From Mycobacterium genavense ATCC 51234 (GTDB lineage Bacteria; Actinomycetota; Actinomycetes; Mycobacteriales; Mycobacteriaceae), in assembly GCF_000526915.1 (NCBI RefSeq), contig NZ_JAGZ01000006.1, positions 62,001-126,000 on the forward strand: 64,000 nt of DNA, given 5' to 3'. A program made the position numbers and the translations under genes. Shown here piece after piece: positions 51,270 through 61,843 of this stretch. The notes below the pieces were generated by a model. That model was given only the letters and a program-made list of their open reading frames with translations. It had not been told where the DNA came from and did no database searches. How positions within the stretch are numbered: the first letter of the stretch is position 1; every line of letters starts with the position of its first letter.

Positions 51270-51325
51270 GTGATCGCAATCTACTCGCACGTGTTGGATG
51301 GTCAAACGGCTCGCGGTGCGCCACG

Positions 51326-52597
51326 ATGCTTGACGTGACAACTCAACGGATCAGCGCCGACCAGCGAAATTCGTTCCTTGCCGCGATGTTGGGCTGGACG
51401 ATGGACGCCTTCGATTACTTCATCGTCGTGTTCGTCTACGCCGACATCGCAAAGACTTTCCACCACAGCAAGGCCGAGGTCGCGTTTATCACGACGGCGA
51501 CTCTGGTCATGCGCCCCGTGGGCGCCTTGTTGTTCGGGCTGTGGGCCGACCGGGTCGGCCGCCGAACGCCGCTGATGGTGGACGTGATCTTCTACTCCGT
51601 CGTCGGCTTCCTGTGCGCGTTCGCGCCCCACTTCACCATCCTGGTGATCCTGCGATTGCTGTACGGCCTTGGCATGGGCGGTGAATGGGGGCTGGGCGCC
51701 GCGCTGGCGATGGAGAAGGTGCCGGTCGAGCGGCGAGGCTTTTTCTCCGGTCTGCTGCAGGAGGGCTACGCCTTCGGTTATCTGCTGGCCAGCATCGGAT
51801 CGCTGGTGGTGATGGACTGGATGGGGTGGTCGTGGCGCTGGTTGTTCGGCCTGTCGATCATCCCGGCCCTGATCAGCCTGATCATCCGCTACCAGGTGCA
51901 GGAATCCGAGGTGTGGGAAGCCGCCCAGGATCAGATGAAGCTCACCAACACCAAAGTCACCGACGTGCTGCGCGACGGCAAGATCGTGCGCCGGTTCTTC
52001 TACCTGGTGCTGCTGATGACCGCCTTCAACTGGATGAGCCACGGCACCCAGGACGTCTACCCGACGTTCCTGGGTTCGACGGCCAATCACGGCGCGGGCC
52101 TGGACAGCGTGACGGTCAAATGGATCGTGGTGGTCTACAACATCGGTGCCATCGTCGAGGGCCTGTTCTTCGGTTCCATGTCGCAACGGTTCAGCCGCCG
52201 CAACACCGTGGTGTTCTGTGCGATCCTGGCGCTGCCGATCGTCCCGATGTTCGCCTACTCGCGGACCGCGGCGATGCTGTGTCTGGGTTCGTTTTTGATG
52301 CAGGTCTGCGTGCAGGGCGCCTGGGGCGTGATCCCGGCGCACCTGACCGAGATGTCGCCCGACGCCATCCGCGGCCTCTATCCCGGCGTGACCTATCAGC
52401 TGGGAAGTCTGCTCGCCGCGTTCAACCTGCCGATCCAGGAGGCGCTGGCCGAGTCCCACGGCTATCCGTTCGCGCTGACCGCCACGATCGTGCCGGTGCT
52501 GCTGACCGTGGCGATACTGACGCTGATCGGCAAGGATGCCACCGGTATTCGCTTCGGTACCACCGAAACCGCTTTTCTCCCAACGGAAGTCAAGTGA
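51326..52597 (+). CDS. nanT: MFS metabolite transporter (Rv1902c NanT-like)
   Basis: 423 residues, 12 membrane spans, sialate/aromatic-acid:proton symporter type: [19 protein letters not shown], loop motif [31 protein letters not shown] and central loop [12 protein letters not shown]. The family imports organic acids with protons; the substrate here is unknown. ATG start. It overlaps no gene and is convergent with cinA. Intact among many broken neighbours. Confidence 0.85.
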   Translation: MLDVTTQRISADQRNSFLAAMLGWTMDAFDYFIVVFVYADIAKTFHHSKAEVAFITTATLVMRPVGALLFGLWADRVGRRTPLMVDVIFYSVVGFLCAFAPHFTILVILRLLYGLGMGGEWGLGAALAMEKVPVERRGFFSGLLQEGYAFGYLLASIGSLVVMDWMGWSWRWLFGLSIIPALISLIIRYQVQESEVWEAAQDQMKLTNTKVTDVLRDGKIVRRFFYLVLLMTAFNWMSHGTQDVYPTFLGSTANHGAGLDSVTVKWIVVVYNIGAIVEGLFFGSMSQRFSRRNTVVFCAILALPIVPMFAYSRTAAMLCLGSFLMQVCVQGAWGVIPAHLTEMSPDAIRGLYPGVTYQLGSLLAAFNLPIQEALAESHGYPFALTATIVPVLLTVAILTLIGKDATGIRFGTTETAFLPTEVK

Positions 52598-52598
52598 G

Positions 52599-53855
52599 CT
52601 AGAGCGACGCAGCATGTGCATCGCGACCGTCGCCGACCGCTCACGGACATCGGAGCGATTACCCGGCAGCCGCAGGGTCCGGGTATCCGTGCGACCCTCG
52701 GCGAGCCGCACGGTGAAGCAGACCGTCCCCACCGGCTTGTCCGGCGTTCCCCCGCCGGGTCCGGCGATACCGGTGATCGCCACGGCGGTGTCGGCGCCGA
52801 AGCGCTGCAGGGCGCCGGCCGCCATCGCCTCGGCCACCGGCTCGGACACCGCGCCGTGCGCCTCGATGAGCGCCGCGTCGACGCCGAGCAGCTGGATCTT
52901 CGCGTCGTTGGAGTAGCTGACCACGCCGCCCATCACGTAGGCCGACGATCCGGGCCGGTCGGTCAGCCGGGCGGCCACCAGCCCCGCGGTGCAGGACTCC
53001 GCGGTCGCGATCCGGCGCCCGGACAGTAACCGCGCGACGAGGTCGTCCACCTGGATCCGTCTTCGGAGTACAGCTGCGCAGCGTGCCGGTCGCGCAGCAG
53101 CCGGGTCAGCTGGGCGTAGGCCGGCGCCGCCTCCGGCTCGTAGCGGGTCACCATTTCGATCTCGCCCCGCCGCAGGCAGGTGGTGATCTCCAGCGAGGAG
53201 AATCTGGCGACGGCATGCTGTGCGTCACGCAGCGTTTCGGCCAGCCCGGACTCGGGCAGCCCGAACATCCGGATGGTCTCCTGGCGGTAGATCGTTCGGC
53301 CCGCGATCGCCTGCTGCGCCGCGGGCGTCTCGATGGCCTTGTGCCACATCGGCTGAAGCTCACGCGGGGGCCGGGCAGCACGACCACCGCGGGCTTTCCG
53401 GGCACCACCACGCCCGGGGCGTTGCCCACCGGATCGAGCACCTGCGCACCGGCGGGCACCATGGCCTGTTTGCGGTTGGCCGCGCGCACCGCATCGAAAC
53501 TCTCCGAATCGAAGTGCGCCATAAGCTTTTTGAGGATGTCGGCAATCTTGGCTTCAACTTCTTCGTCGAGCACCAGCTCGCGCTCGCAGAACCGCGCCAC
53601 CACCTCGACGGTCATGTCGTCGGCCGTCGGGCCCAGTCCACCGCTGGTCACGATCAGGTCCACACCCTGGGCGGCCATGAAGCGCAGTTGGGCCTCGATG
53701 TCGGAGGGGCGATCGCCGCAGATGGTGATGTGGGCCAGCTCCACGCCCAGCTCCAGCAGCCGGTCGGCGAGCCACGGGCCGTTTCTGTCTTGGACACGTC
53801 CGGTGAGGACCTCGGTTCCGGTGACGACGATGCCTGCGCGTGCGCTCACCGGCAT
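52599..53855 (-). pseudogene. cinA: CinA (molybdopterin-like domain plus C-terminal amidohydrolase), frameshifted
   Basis: ATG at 53855: [29 protein letters not shown]. One C is lost in a C run near 53372 ([10 protein letters not shown]) and one base near 53060 ([13 protein letters not shown]). The C-terminal NMN-deamidase domain follows ([36 protein letters not shown]). Its natural stop is also out of reach, with LRR passing a TAG one base out of frame. CinA recycles NMN in NAD metabolism. Counterpart of Rv1901. Confidence 0.9.
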
Positions 53856-54044
53856 GAGCCTACTGGCGCGGCGGGGTCACCATGGCGTGAGTGCGCATTC
53901 GTGGCGTGCAGTGTGCGCTGACGGCCGGGCCACGCCGTGCGCCGCGGCCCAGGACGCACCCGCGAAGCCGTCAGCGCACACTCGACGAAGCGACCGCGCT
54001 AGCCCTCGGCGAAGCGACCGCTACCCCGTGGCGAAGCGTCGGGG

Positions 54045-54350
54045 CTAGCCCTCGGCGAGGTAGCGCTCGACCGTCGCGACCTTCTGCGTCATCGCGTCGG
54101 TGACGCCGGCCCGCAGGTCTGCCTTGATCACCGTGCTGACCCTGGGGGCACGAGCGGCCACGGCCTCGACGGCACGCTGCACGACCGCCATCACTTCCTC
54201 CCAGGTGTCGCCCTCGATCACGGTGAACATCGAATCGGTTTTGTTGGGCAGCCCGGACTGGCGCACCACTCGCACCGCGTCGGCGACGATCTCGCCGACG
54301 CCCTCGCCCACACCGAGCGGGGTGACGGAAAACGCGACTAGGACTGACAC
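54045..54350 (-). CDS. MTH1187/YkoF thiamine-binding-like protein (Rv1898-like)
   Basis: 101 residues, GTG start. Ferredoxin-like fold typical of the MTH1187 family: [54 protein letters not shown]. Members bind thiamine or related ligands as tetramers. Faces dtd across 40 bp. Intact. Confidence 0.85.
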   Translation of the reverse strand: MSVLVAFSVTPLGVGEGVGEIVADAVRVVRQSGLPNKTDSMFTVIEGDTWEEVMAVVQRAVEAVAARAPRVSTVIKADLRAGVTDAMTQKVATVERYLAEG

Positions 54351-54390
54351 TGTGACGAGCGTACCCAGTCCGCCTGGCAGCATCGACCAC

Positions 54391-54822
54391 GTGCGGGTGC
54401 TGGTGCAACGGGTCTCGTCGGCAGCGGTGGCCATCGACGGCCGGGTGGTGGGCGCCATCCACCCCGAAAGCCAGGGGCTGCTGGCCTTCGTCGGTGTCAC
54501 GCACGGCGACGACCCCGACAAAGCGCGCCGGCTTGCCGAAAAGCTCTGGAAGCTCCGCATTCTCGCCGACGAACGCGCCGCGGCCGATATCGATGCGCCG
54601 ATCCTGGTGGTCAGCCAGTTCACGCTCTACGCCGACACGGCGAAGGGCCGCCGGCCGTCCTGGAACGCCGCTGCCCCTGGTGCGGTGGCCGAGCCTCTGG
54701 TTGCGGCGTTCGCCGAAGCGCTACGCGGGTTGGGCGCCCACGTCGAGACCGGCGTGTTCGGGGCGAACATGCAAGTCGAATTGGTCAACGATGGACCGGT
54801 CACGGTGTTTCTCGAATTGTGA
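54391..54822 (+). CDS. dtd: D-aminoacyl-tRNA deacylase Dtd
   Basis: 143 residues, GTG start. Active-site motifs [20 protein letters not shown] and the cross-subunit [11 protein letters not shown] are complete. It frees tRNA mischarged with D-amino acids or glycine. Counterpart of Rv1897c. Together with the nearby D-amino-acid oxidase it keeps D-amino-acid handling intact. Intact. Confidence 0.95.
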   Translation: MRVLVQRVSSAAVAIDGRVVGAIHPESQGLLAFVGVTHGDDPDKARRLAEKLWKLRILADERAAADIDAPILVVSQFTLYADTAKGRRPSWNAAAPGAVAEPLVAAFAEALRGLGAHVETGVFGANMQVELVNDGPVTVFLEL

Positions 54823-54926
54823 GCCCTCGCAGGTAGGCATTCGCAGTACATAACCCCAGCCCGGTAACGGATTGACTCGACGTGCTCCTGTCGGGTGCCA
54901 CGAAAGGCGTTGCAGCGCAACGGTGA

Positions 54927-55952
54927 CTAGGGCTTCAGCAGGATCTTCACGTCATCGCCCGAGCGCAACTCGGCGGTTGCGTACCCCTTGGCCGCGTCGT
55001 CCAACGGCATCGACGTGGTGAAGATCCCGTCGACATCGAGGCGACCCGCTTGCAGCAGCGGGATCAGCTCCGGCCAGGTGCGCTGCACCGGAGCCGTGGT
55101 GAATCGGATGGTGGTGCTGCGAATCAAACAGCCCAGGGCGTTGAGCGGGAACGGGTTCATGTCGTGCACACCGACGACAGAGACGGTCCCGCCGGGCCGG
55201 ACGGTGTTGACCGCGTCGGTCAGGGACGAATCGGTGGCGACGGCGTCGATGACCGCATCGGCGCCACGTCCGCCGGTGGCAGCCAGGATCGCCTCGAGGG
55301 CCGGCGCCTGGACCGGCGTGGCACCCCACCGAGCAGCGCGGTCCAGCCGTCCGTCGACCCTATCGATCGCGAAAACCGTTGCGGCGCCCTGAAAAATCGC
55401 GCTGCGCAGCGCGCACAGCCCGACGGCACCCAACCCGATGACGGCCACGGTACCGCCGAACGGAATGTCGGCGCGCTGTGCTGCCGCCCATCCGGTGGCC
55501 AGGTTGTCGGTGAGCAGCAAAGCCTATTCGGTGCTGATACCGTCGGGGATCTTGAGCAGCTGGAAGTCGGCGGCGGGCACCGCGAGCAGATCGGCTTGGG
55601 CACCGCCGAGCAGTCCGCCGCCGAAGATCTGAAAACCCGAGTAGCACATGATCGGATCGCGGGTGGCACACCCCGGACAATTGCCGCAGCCGGTCACCGA
55701 GGACACCATGACCTGATCTCCCACCTGGACGGTGCGCACCTCGGGTCCGACTTCCACGACGGTGCCGACCGCTTCGTGGCCCAGCGCGATCGGGTCGACC
55801 ATCGGGAAATCGGCCTCGTAGAAATGCAGATCGGATCCGCAGATGCCGGCGGCGCTGACTTCGACGATCGCTGCGTCGGGGCCGGGCAGTGTGGGGTCGG
55901 GAAGGGTGTCGACCCGGATGTTGCGGGGGCCATCGACGACTACCGTGCGCAT
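54927..55952 (-). pseudogene. Zinc alcohol dehydrogenase (Rv1895-like), single nonsense codon
   Basis: ATG at 55952. Zinc sites: AAGICGSDLHFYE, GHEAVGTVVE and CGNCPGCATRDPIMC; Rossmann VIGLGAVGLCALR. The frame is otherwise perfect but carries TAG at 55524-55526 after KIPDGISTE, before ALLLTDNLATGW; CAG (Gln) fits the family. A one-base reversion would restore it. Last gene of a four-gene minus-strand operon (55952-57593). Confidence 0.93.
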
Positions 55953-55962
55953 AGTGCTGTGC

Positions 55963-56453
55963 TCACTTCCTGGTCGAATTACGACGCACCGTGCCGGCGT
56001 AACTGAGGGCATGCTGGTAGGTCTCGAGGTTGTCCCGCGAAATCTTCGCGTGCACCAGGCGCTCGAGGAAGAAGCGCAGCACCGGGTTGTAGGCGTGATA
56101 CGTCTCGTGGAACGTCAGCACGGTGGTGCCGTCGGGCTGCTCCTCGAGCTCGTGATAGCCCTCGGCGCGCGACCACAACGGGGCGCCGACGGCCACATAC
56201 CGCGACAGCTTGTTGAGCTCGGCTTCGGTCACGGTCTCCCGGGACCGCGCCCGCCCACCGGTCAGCAGGTATTTGGGCACCTCGAAGATGCAGGTGCGGA
56301 CCAGGCCCTCACCGGCTTCGTTGCCCTCGTTGAGGATTTCCATGCTGCCGGTCGGCCACTTGAGCACCCGCGGCCGCGGCGCCGGGGGATGCAGCACCCG
56401 CCAGACCTTTTCGGCGGCGCGTCGACGTGGAATCGCACGGTGTAGGACTGCAT
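55963..56453 (-). pseudogene. SRPBCC-family protein, one-base deletion
   Basis: The ATG at 56453 reads MQSYTVRFHVDAPP and then loses one G near 56414, so KVWRVLHPPAPRPRVL and the rest (GEGLVRTCIFEVPKYL, TVLTFHETYHAYNP) are in the next frame. A shorter in-frame ATG upstream gives a bad N-terminus. START-like ligand-binding fold. Its ATG overlaps the TGA of the upstream nitroreductase; the ADH follows 10 bp later. Confidence 0.82.
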
Positions 56454-57094
56454 CAGCCATTTCCATCAGCCGGTAGCCAACTGTTCCAATACGTGATGGT
56501 CTCCGCGGGCGGCCGGGTGGCCGGGCGGAAATCGGTGCCGATCGTGTAGGCGACCGGGAACAGCGCGGCCTGGGTGACCGTCGGCGGAATGCCGAGCAAC
56601 TCGGCCACCTCCTGCTCCTTGAACAAATGCATCGTCGTCCACACCGAGCCCAGCCCGCGCGAGCGCAGCGCCAGCAGAAAGCTCCAGCCCGCCGGGATGA
56701 TGGACGCTCATGCGGCCGCGGCGATGCCCGGCTCGGCGGTGTCGATGCGCTGGTTCAGACAGGGGATGACATGCACCGGAACCTGTCCCAGCGTCTCGGT
56801 CAGGCTCATCGCACTCTGGTAGACCCGCCGCGTCTGCGGGTCGGTCGCATTGTCGGCCGCGTACGCCAGGTACTGCGCACCGATGCTGCGGTAGATCTCG
56901 GCGATGGCCGCGCGCTTGTCCGCGTCGGTGATTACCACCCAGCGCCAGTCCTGCATGTTGCTGGCCGTCGGCGCCTGCATCGCCAGCTGGATGCATTCCA
57001 GAATCACCTCGCGACCGACCGGCCGGGTCAAGTCGAGGCGTTTACGAACCGACCGGGTGGTGCTCAGCAGCTCGTCGACGGTGGCGATGTCCAT
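56453..57094 (-). pseudogene. Nitroreductase-family FMN protein, single nonsense codon
   Basis: ATG at 57094: MDIATVDELLSTTRSVRKRL, then MQAPTASNMQDWRWVVITDA (FMN site). PGIAAAA meets TGA at 56708-56710, then in the same frame ASIIPAGWSFLLALRSRGLG, IPPTVTQAALFPVAYTIG. A TGG (Trp) to TGA change is likely. In the operon it sits between a CMD-like gene (17 bp upstream) and the SRPBCC gene. Confidence 0.88.
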
Positions 57095-57111
57095 TGGGTC
57101 CTTTTCGGTTG

Positions 57112-57593
57112 TCAGAGGTCGATGGCGCAGGATTGGTCGACACCCAGCACGGTCAGCGAGCATCCCAGCCCCAGGAACACCGCGACGCACAACGTCAGGT
57201 CCAGAATCTCGTCGTCGGAAAACGATGCTCGAAGTCGTCGGAAGAACGCGTCATCCAGCGACGCGTGGTCGTTGGCGAAGCGTTCGGCGTACTCGATGGC
57301 AAGCCGCTGGCCGGGGGGTAGCCGGGGTAGTCGGCGTACGCGGCGACGTTGTCGTACAGCTCTGGCGCTACCCCCGCGTCGAGCACGGACTGCGCGCGAA
57401 AACCCGAGCAGGCCACGCAATCGTTGATCTGGGCGATCCGCATCCTGGCCAGCTCGCGCTCGTCGGCCGGCAGGATGCTCTGCTGATAGGCGCCGAGGAT
57501 CATGGTTTCGACCATGCCGCCGAGCTGGGGCCGCAGCGTCCAGATCATGGCCGCTTCGCCACCCGGACCCTCCGGCACGTCGAGCCTTGCCAT
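57112..57593 (-). pseudogene. Carboxymuconolactone decarboxylase-fold protein, frameshift in a C run
   Basis: ATG at 57593 with GGAG upstream. MARLDVPEG, ILPADERELARMRIAQINDC with CxxC in DCVACSGFRA. At 57317-57322 a run of C is the wrong length: YPGYPP is followed out of frame by GQRLAIEYAERFANDH and DLTLCVAVFLGLG to the TGA. First gene of the minus-strand operon, 183 bp from the divergent genes. Confidence 0.88.
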
Positions 57594-57776
57594 GCGAAAA
57601 CTCCTGCCCGTTAAGGACGGTACCGAATTGAGCAAACCAGATTCTCAACTCGGCTGTCTAGGAAGCCGACTAGGCGCAATTAGGCATACGACTAACCCGC
57701 CCTGGACGCGAAAAACTGCCGGGGTTACCGTCCGTGGAGCGGCCTTCCGCCCGGCGCCGCGAATGGAGGTCTGTGC

Positions 57777-58472
57777 GTGCTGTTCATGCACGAACTACAC
57801 ACGGTGCGCGGCCGCAAGGAAGACGAGTTCGAGGCGGCGTTCCGGGACGGCTGGATGAAAATCCTGGCGCACGGCGACGACGCTCGATTGCTGTGGTACG
57901 CCAACCAGGCACACGGCAGCGGCCCCGCGTACACCGTCGTCACCGTCACCGCGGTGCGCGACGGCGCCGCGTAGGAGCGGCTGACCCTGCGGGTGCAGAA
58001 GGGCGATCTTCAGGAGTGGATGCGCGGTCTCGACGAGCTCCGCCACGAGGTCGAAGCGAAGCTGCTGATGCCGCTGCCCTGGTCGCCGCTGCACGTCCAG
58101 TTCGACGAGGTGCCGGTGGACGGACGAGAGCACGAGATGACGCTCTACATGGAAGACACCATGTGGCCCTACGAGGACAAGTTCGAGGAGTACATCGTGC
58201 GCTGCGGCGAGGTGTACGCCCGCAGTCTCGAGGAGCCTTCCTCCATGCTGTCGATGCACGCCGCATTTCAGCCGGCCCTGGGCAGCCACGTGCGGCGAGA
58301 GGTGATCCTGATGCAGCGCATCAGCCGGCCCAACTCTCTGCTCGACCTGCTCCGCAGCCACATCCCGGCCGAGTACCGCGCCCCGGGCACCTGGATGTAC
58401 GACGCCCTGGACCTGCGCGACCAGTGGACCAGCCGGTTGCTGCGCACCTCCGAGTGGTCCCCCCTCTTTTAG
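57777..58472 (+). pseudogene. Paralogue of the 59948 gene, single nonsense codon
   Basis: GTG start with GGAGGT upstream. The sequence is a close paralogue of the intact gene at 59948 (MLFMHELHTVRGRKEDEFEA against MLFLHETHKVVGTRQDEFEA). After VRDGAA the codon is TAG (57972-57974) where the paralogue has TGG; the rest is in frame to SEWSPLF. Unknown function, possibly a dimeric alpha/beta-barrel (NIPSNAP/EthD-like) domain. Confidence 0.85.
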
Positions 58473-58488
58473 GGGCACTGCGCCCGCT

Positions 58489-59939
58489 ATGAACATCGGG
58501 ACGATCCACGACGCCGCCGCCGGCGGGGATCCCGCCCGGCCCACGCTGCTCGTGGCTGACCGCGCCGTCAGTTACGGCGAGCTGGCGACTGCGGTACGGC
58601 AGTGCGCGTCGAGCCTGGCCGCGCACGGCGTCGCACCCGGAGCGCGCATCGCCGTCGTCGACGACGCCGGCCTGCTGTCCATCGCCGCGGTGCTCGCTGC
58701 GGCGCGCATCGGCTCCACGCCCGCGCTGATGAATCCCGCGCTGACACCGCCGGAGTTGCGGGCGCTGCGCCACGACGCCGGCTGCGCCGATGTGGCTGTC
58801 GCGGGGGAGCGGTACGCCGATCGGGTCCGGGACGCGGGTGCCCCCACGGTGTTGACGCTCGCCGATCTCGTCGCCGCCCGGCAGCCGGCGTCGGCAGCGG
58901 GCGAGGCCGTCGACGCGGACGAGGACCGGGACGCGTTGATCCTTTTCACCAGCGGCACAACGGGACTGCCGAAGGCCGTCGCCGTCACCGGCCGGCGGCT
59001 CGGCATGCGCGTCACCGGAATGTCGCGGCCATTCCGGGCGGGGGGCAAGCCCTCGGTGAGCACGCTGACCGTGCCGCTGTTCCATGTCGGTGGCGCGCTG
59101 GGCCTGTTCGGCAGCTTGTATTCGGCAACACCGCGGTGGTGCAGTCGCGGTTCGACGCCGGCGAATGGCTGCGCCTGGTGTCGAAGCACCGCGTCAGCAC
59201 GACGTTCGTGGTGCCGACGATGCTGCAGCGGATCATCGACCATCCCGACTTCGCCGGCACCGATCTGTCGTCGCTCATCGCCATTGCCTACGGGGCGGCG
59301 GCCGCACCGCAGAGTCTGGTGCGCAGGGCCATGGCGGCGCTGCCGCACGTGGCGTTGACCAACGTGTTCGGCCAGACCGAAACCCTGGGCGCCTACACGA
59401 CTTTGCTGCCGGACGATCACCGCGCCCCGGTTCGCGCCGGCTCGGTCGGTCGGCCGTTACCCGGAGTCGAGGTGCGCGTGGTCGACCCCGACACGGGTGA
59501 CGACGTCGAACCCGGCGCCGTCGGCGAGCTGTGGGTGAACACCACCCAGAACGTCACCGAGGGCTGGCTGCGCACCGGAGACCTCGGCCGCCAAGATGCC
59601 GACGGTTACATCTTCCCGAGCGGTCGGCTGAAGGACACGATCAATCGCGGGGGCGAGAAATTCGGTCCGGTCGAGGTCGAAGAGGCATTGCGTTCACATC
59701 CGGCGGTCAGTGATGTCGCCGTCGCCGGGATCGCCGACGACGAGTTGGGCCAACGCGTCGGTGCCGCGGTGGTGGCCTGCGCGCCGGTCACGCTGGACGA
59801 GTTGCGAGCCCACTGTCGCGAGTTGATCGCCTACTTCAAGCTGCCCGAGCGATTGGCAATCGTCGACAACATTCCGTACAGCGCAATCGGCAAGGTCAAC
59901 CGCGATCGGCTCGCCACGCTGATCGCCGACGGCAGCTAG
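58489..59939 (+). pseudogene. Acyl-CoA/aryl-CoA synthetase (AMP-binding), one-base deletion
   Basis: Adenylating enzyme: P-loop LFTSGTTGLPKAVA, then VPLFHVGGALGLFGSLYS. There one G is lost near 59124, and NTAVVQSRFDAGEW, TNVFGQTETLG, GWLRTGDLGRQDADGY, FGPVEVEEAL and the catalytic lysine in IGKVNRDRL follow in the next frame. It lies between the two paralogous genes at 57777 and 59948, 16 and 8 bp apart, one transcript. Confidence 0.92.
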
Positions 59940-59947
59940 GAGTCCAG

Positions 59948-60661
59948 GTGCTGTTTCTGCACGAGACGCACAAGGTGGTGGGTACCCGGCAGGACGAATT
60001 CGAGGCCGCCTACCGGGACGGTTGGATGCCCACGCTGGCTAACGGCGACGTCGCCCGGCTGCTCTGGTACACCAACCACGCGCACGGCAGCGGGCCCTCA
60101 TACACCGTCGTCACGATCACCGGCATCACCGACGGCGCGGCCTGGGAAAGTCTGGCCCGGCGCGCCCAGCAGGGCGACCTGCGACCGTGGCTGCGCGAAC
60201 TGGACAACCTGCGCCACGAGGTGACGGGCAAGCTGCTGCTGCCCGTGACGTGGTCGCCCCTGCAGTCGGTCGACCTGGCGACCGTGCCCACCGACGCGGC
60301 CACCCATCCGCTGAGCCTATTCATGGAGGACACCGGCTGGCCCTCGGCGCCACTCGATGACTACATTCGCTCGTGGCACGACATCTACTATCGGCCGCTG
60401 TCCGCGGCACCGGCCCGCATGCGGATACTGGACATCCCGGCCTGTTTCCAAGTCGCGCACGGAAGCCATCGGCGACGAGAAGCCATGCTATGGCAGAAGA
60501 TTGACGACTCCAACAACTACGCGGCGCTCGTCCATCTGCTCACCGAGGAGGTGCCGCCGCAGTACCGGGGCCCGTGCAGCTACATGTACGAGGCCCTCAA
60601 GTATCGCGATCAGTGGGAGAGCCGGCTGCTGCGCACGTCGGACTGGTCGCCGTTGTACTGA
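59948..60661 (+). CDS. Hypothetical protein, intact copy of a duplicated pair flanking an acyl-CoA synthetase
   Basis: 237 residues, GTG start with AGGAG 5-9 bases upstream. No recognised motif; the pattern HE-HKV..TRQDEFEAAYRDGW, LLWYTNHAHGSGPSYTVVTI and SLARRAQQGDLRPW recalls dimeric alpha/beta-barrel proteins such as NIPSNAP/EthD, with a second half of similar layout. It may process or bind the product of the neighbouring ligase. Its tandem paralogue at 57777 is stopped by one base, so this copy alone is functional. Confidence 0.75.
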   Translation: MLFLHETHKVVGTRQDEFEAAYRDGWMPTLANGDVARLLWYTNHAHGSGPSYTVVTITGITDGAAWESLARRAQQGDLRPWLRELDNLRHEVTGKLLLPVTWSPLQSVDLATVPTDAATHPLSLFMEDTGWPSAPLDDYIRSWHDIYYRPLSAAPARMRILDIPACFQVAHGSHRRREAMLWQKIDDSNNYAALVHLLTEEVPPQYRGPCSYMYEALKYRDQWESRLLRTSDWSPLY

Positions 60662-60664
60662 ATC

Positions 60665-61394
60665 TCATGCCCGGCGTAGAATTCGGGCGGCCTCACCGGC
60701 CATCTCGCGCACGATGTCGGCGGCCGGCCGAATATCGCGGACGAGTCCGACCGCTTCGCCGACGAGTATCGCGGCGGCATCGAAATCGTCTGCGGCAACG
60801 GCCTTCTGGAACGTCTCTACGGCTTCGGGCAGGGCATCCGCCAGCTGGTCCTCGTTGCCATGCCAGGTGTCGAGAAAGGCGTTGCGCAGCGCACGCGCGT
60901 TGTAGTCGTCTGGCCAATTGAGTTGTCGGACAACGTCGTACACGCGGGTTCGCAAGGTGTCATCGCCGCCGGCCGCGATGACACGCTGGTGAGCCCGCGG
61001 TGACACCAACGCTTCGGTGCTGGCCCACAGCCGGGTGCCGACCAGTGCTCCGTCGGCTCCCAGCGCCAACGCCGCCGCAAGTCCGGGGCCGTCGGCGACA
61101 CCGCCGGCGGCCACGACCAGCGTCTCGGGGGACCGCGCACCGACCAGGTCGACGACCTCGGGCACCAGCGTGAAGGTGGACCGGACGGTCATGCCGTGAC
61201 CGCCCGCCTCACCGCCCTGCGCCACGACGATGTCGGCGCCGGTGTCCACGGCGTGGCGGGTGTGGTCGAGGTTTTGCACCTGGGCGATCAACGCAATGCC
61301 GGCGGCACGGATGCGGTCGGCGAACGGGCGAAGATCGCCGAACGACAACATGATTGCCGCGGGTCGGCGTTCGAGAGCCAACTCGAGAAGTTCG
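60665..61394 (-). pseudogene. Nitronate monooxygenase-like flavoprotein, N-terminus lost
   Basis: From LLELALERRPAAIMLSFGDL (near 61394) to the TGA at 60665 the frame is a normal 2-nitropropane dioxygenase C-terminal domain: VAQGGEAGGHGMTVRSTF, LVVAAGGVADGPGLAAALA, ADGALVGTRLWAS. The N-terminal 100 or so residues are missing; upstream the DNA is an unrelated inverted piece. This is a second copy of the family in the window (the other is at 41559). Confidence 0.82.
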
Positions 61395-61396
61395 GG

Positions 61397-61468
61397 GCCG
61401 CGGGGGTGAACTTCGCCGACCACTTGGCCCGCGTCGGGCTGTATCCGGACGCGCCGAAACTTCCGGCG
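61397..61468 (+). pseudogene. Inverted internal fragment of a quinone oxidoreductase (MDR) gene
   Basis: The plus strand reads AAGVNFADHLARVGLYPDAP then KLPA, the segment that should follow VAVR in the MDR gene whose start lies on the minus strand at 61778. Strand and order are therefore swapped, a scar of a local inversion. Confidence 0.75.
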
Positions 61469-61670
61469 TCCCCGGTGAGGAACTGCGCCCGGTTCTACGA
61501 GTTGCTGGCGGCCAACCTCGAGCCGGGTCCTCATTGCAGGTGACGCCGACTGGCTCCGGCGTGAATTCGACCAGGCAAACGGCCTGGTCTTTCGGCCACG
61601 GCGGCCGGCTCGCGGCGGCGGTCGCGAGGGTCGGATGTGGGTTCATCACCTGGAGCCTGGCGCGGCGGCC
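61469..61670. other. Unrecognised DNA inside the inversion scar
   Basis: Frames on the plus strand give CARFYELLAANLEPG and, one frame away, AGDADWLRREFDQANGLVF to a TAG near 61688, perhaps part of a further broken gene, but no family was recognised. The minus strand gives nothing convincing. Confidence 0.3.
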
Positions 61671-61778
61671 GCGAACGGCGACCTGTAGCTGGCCCGGGCC
61701 CGGAGCGGGCGGGTCCGGTCGCTGTTGCACCTGCACGACCGAGGGATCCCCGTGCTTGGTGATCACGACTGCGCGCAT
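61671..61778 (-). pseudogene. Start fragment of a zinc-type quinone oxidoreductase (MDR)
   Basis: ATG at 61778: MRAVVITKHGDPSVVQVQQR, PDPPAPGPGQLQVAVR, the first 36 residues of a quinone oxidoreductase. After VAVR the expected AAGVNFADHL is replaced by unrelated sequence and is found on the opposite strand at 61397. The rest of the enzyme is absent from the window. Confidence 0.78.
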
Positions 61779-61843
61779 CCCGCTCCTTCCCCTACACCCG
61801 ATCGGCCGAAGGCCGCATCGCAGATAACGCTAAGTTGCTCGCT

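Noticed and set aside
51302..53050. A 582-residue minus-strand open frame
   Set aside because: Its first 150 residues are the CinA C-terminal domain; the rest is antisense to the intact nanT-like gene and has no protein-like composition.
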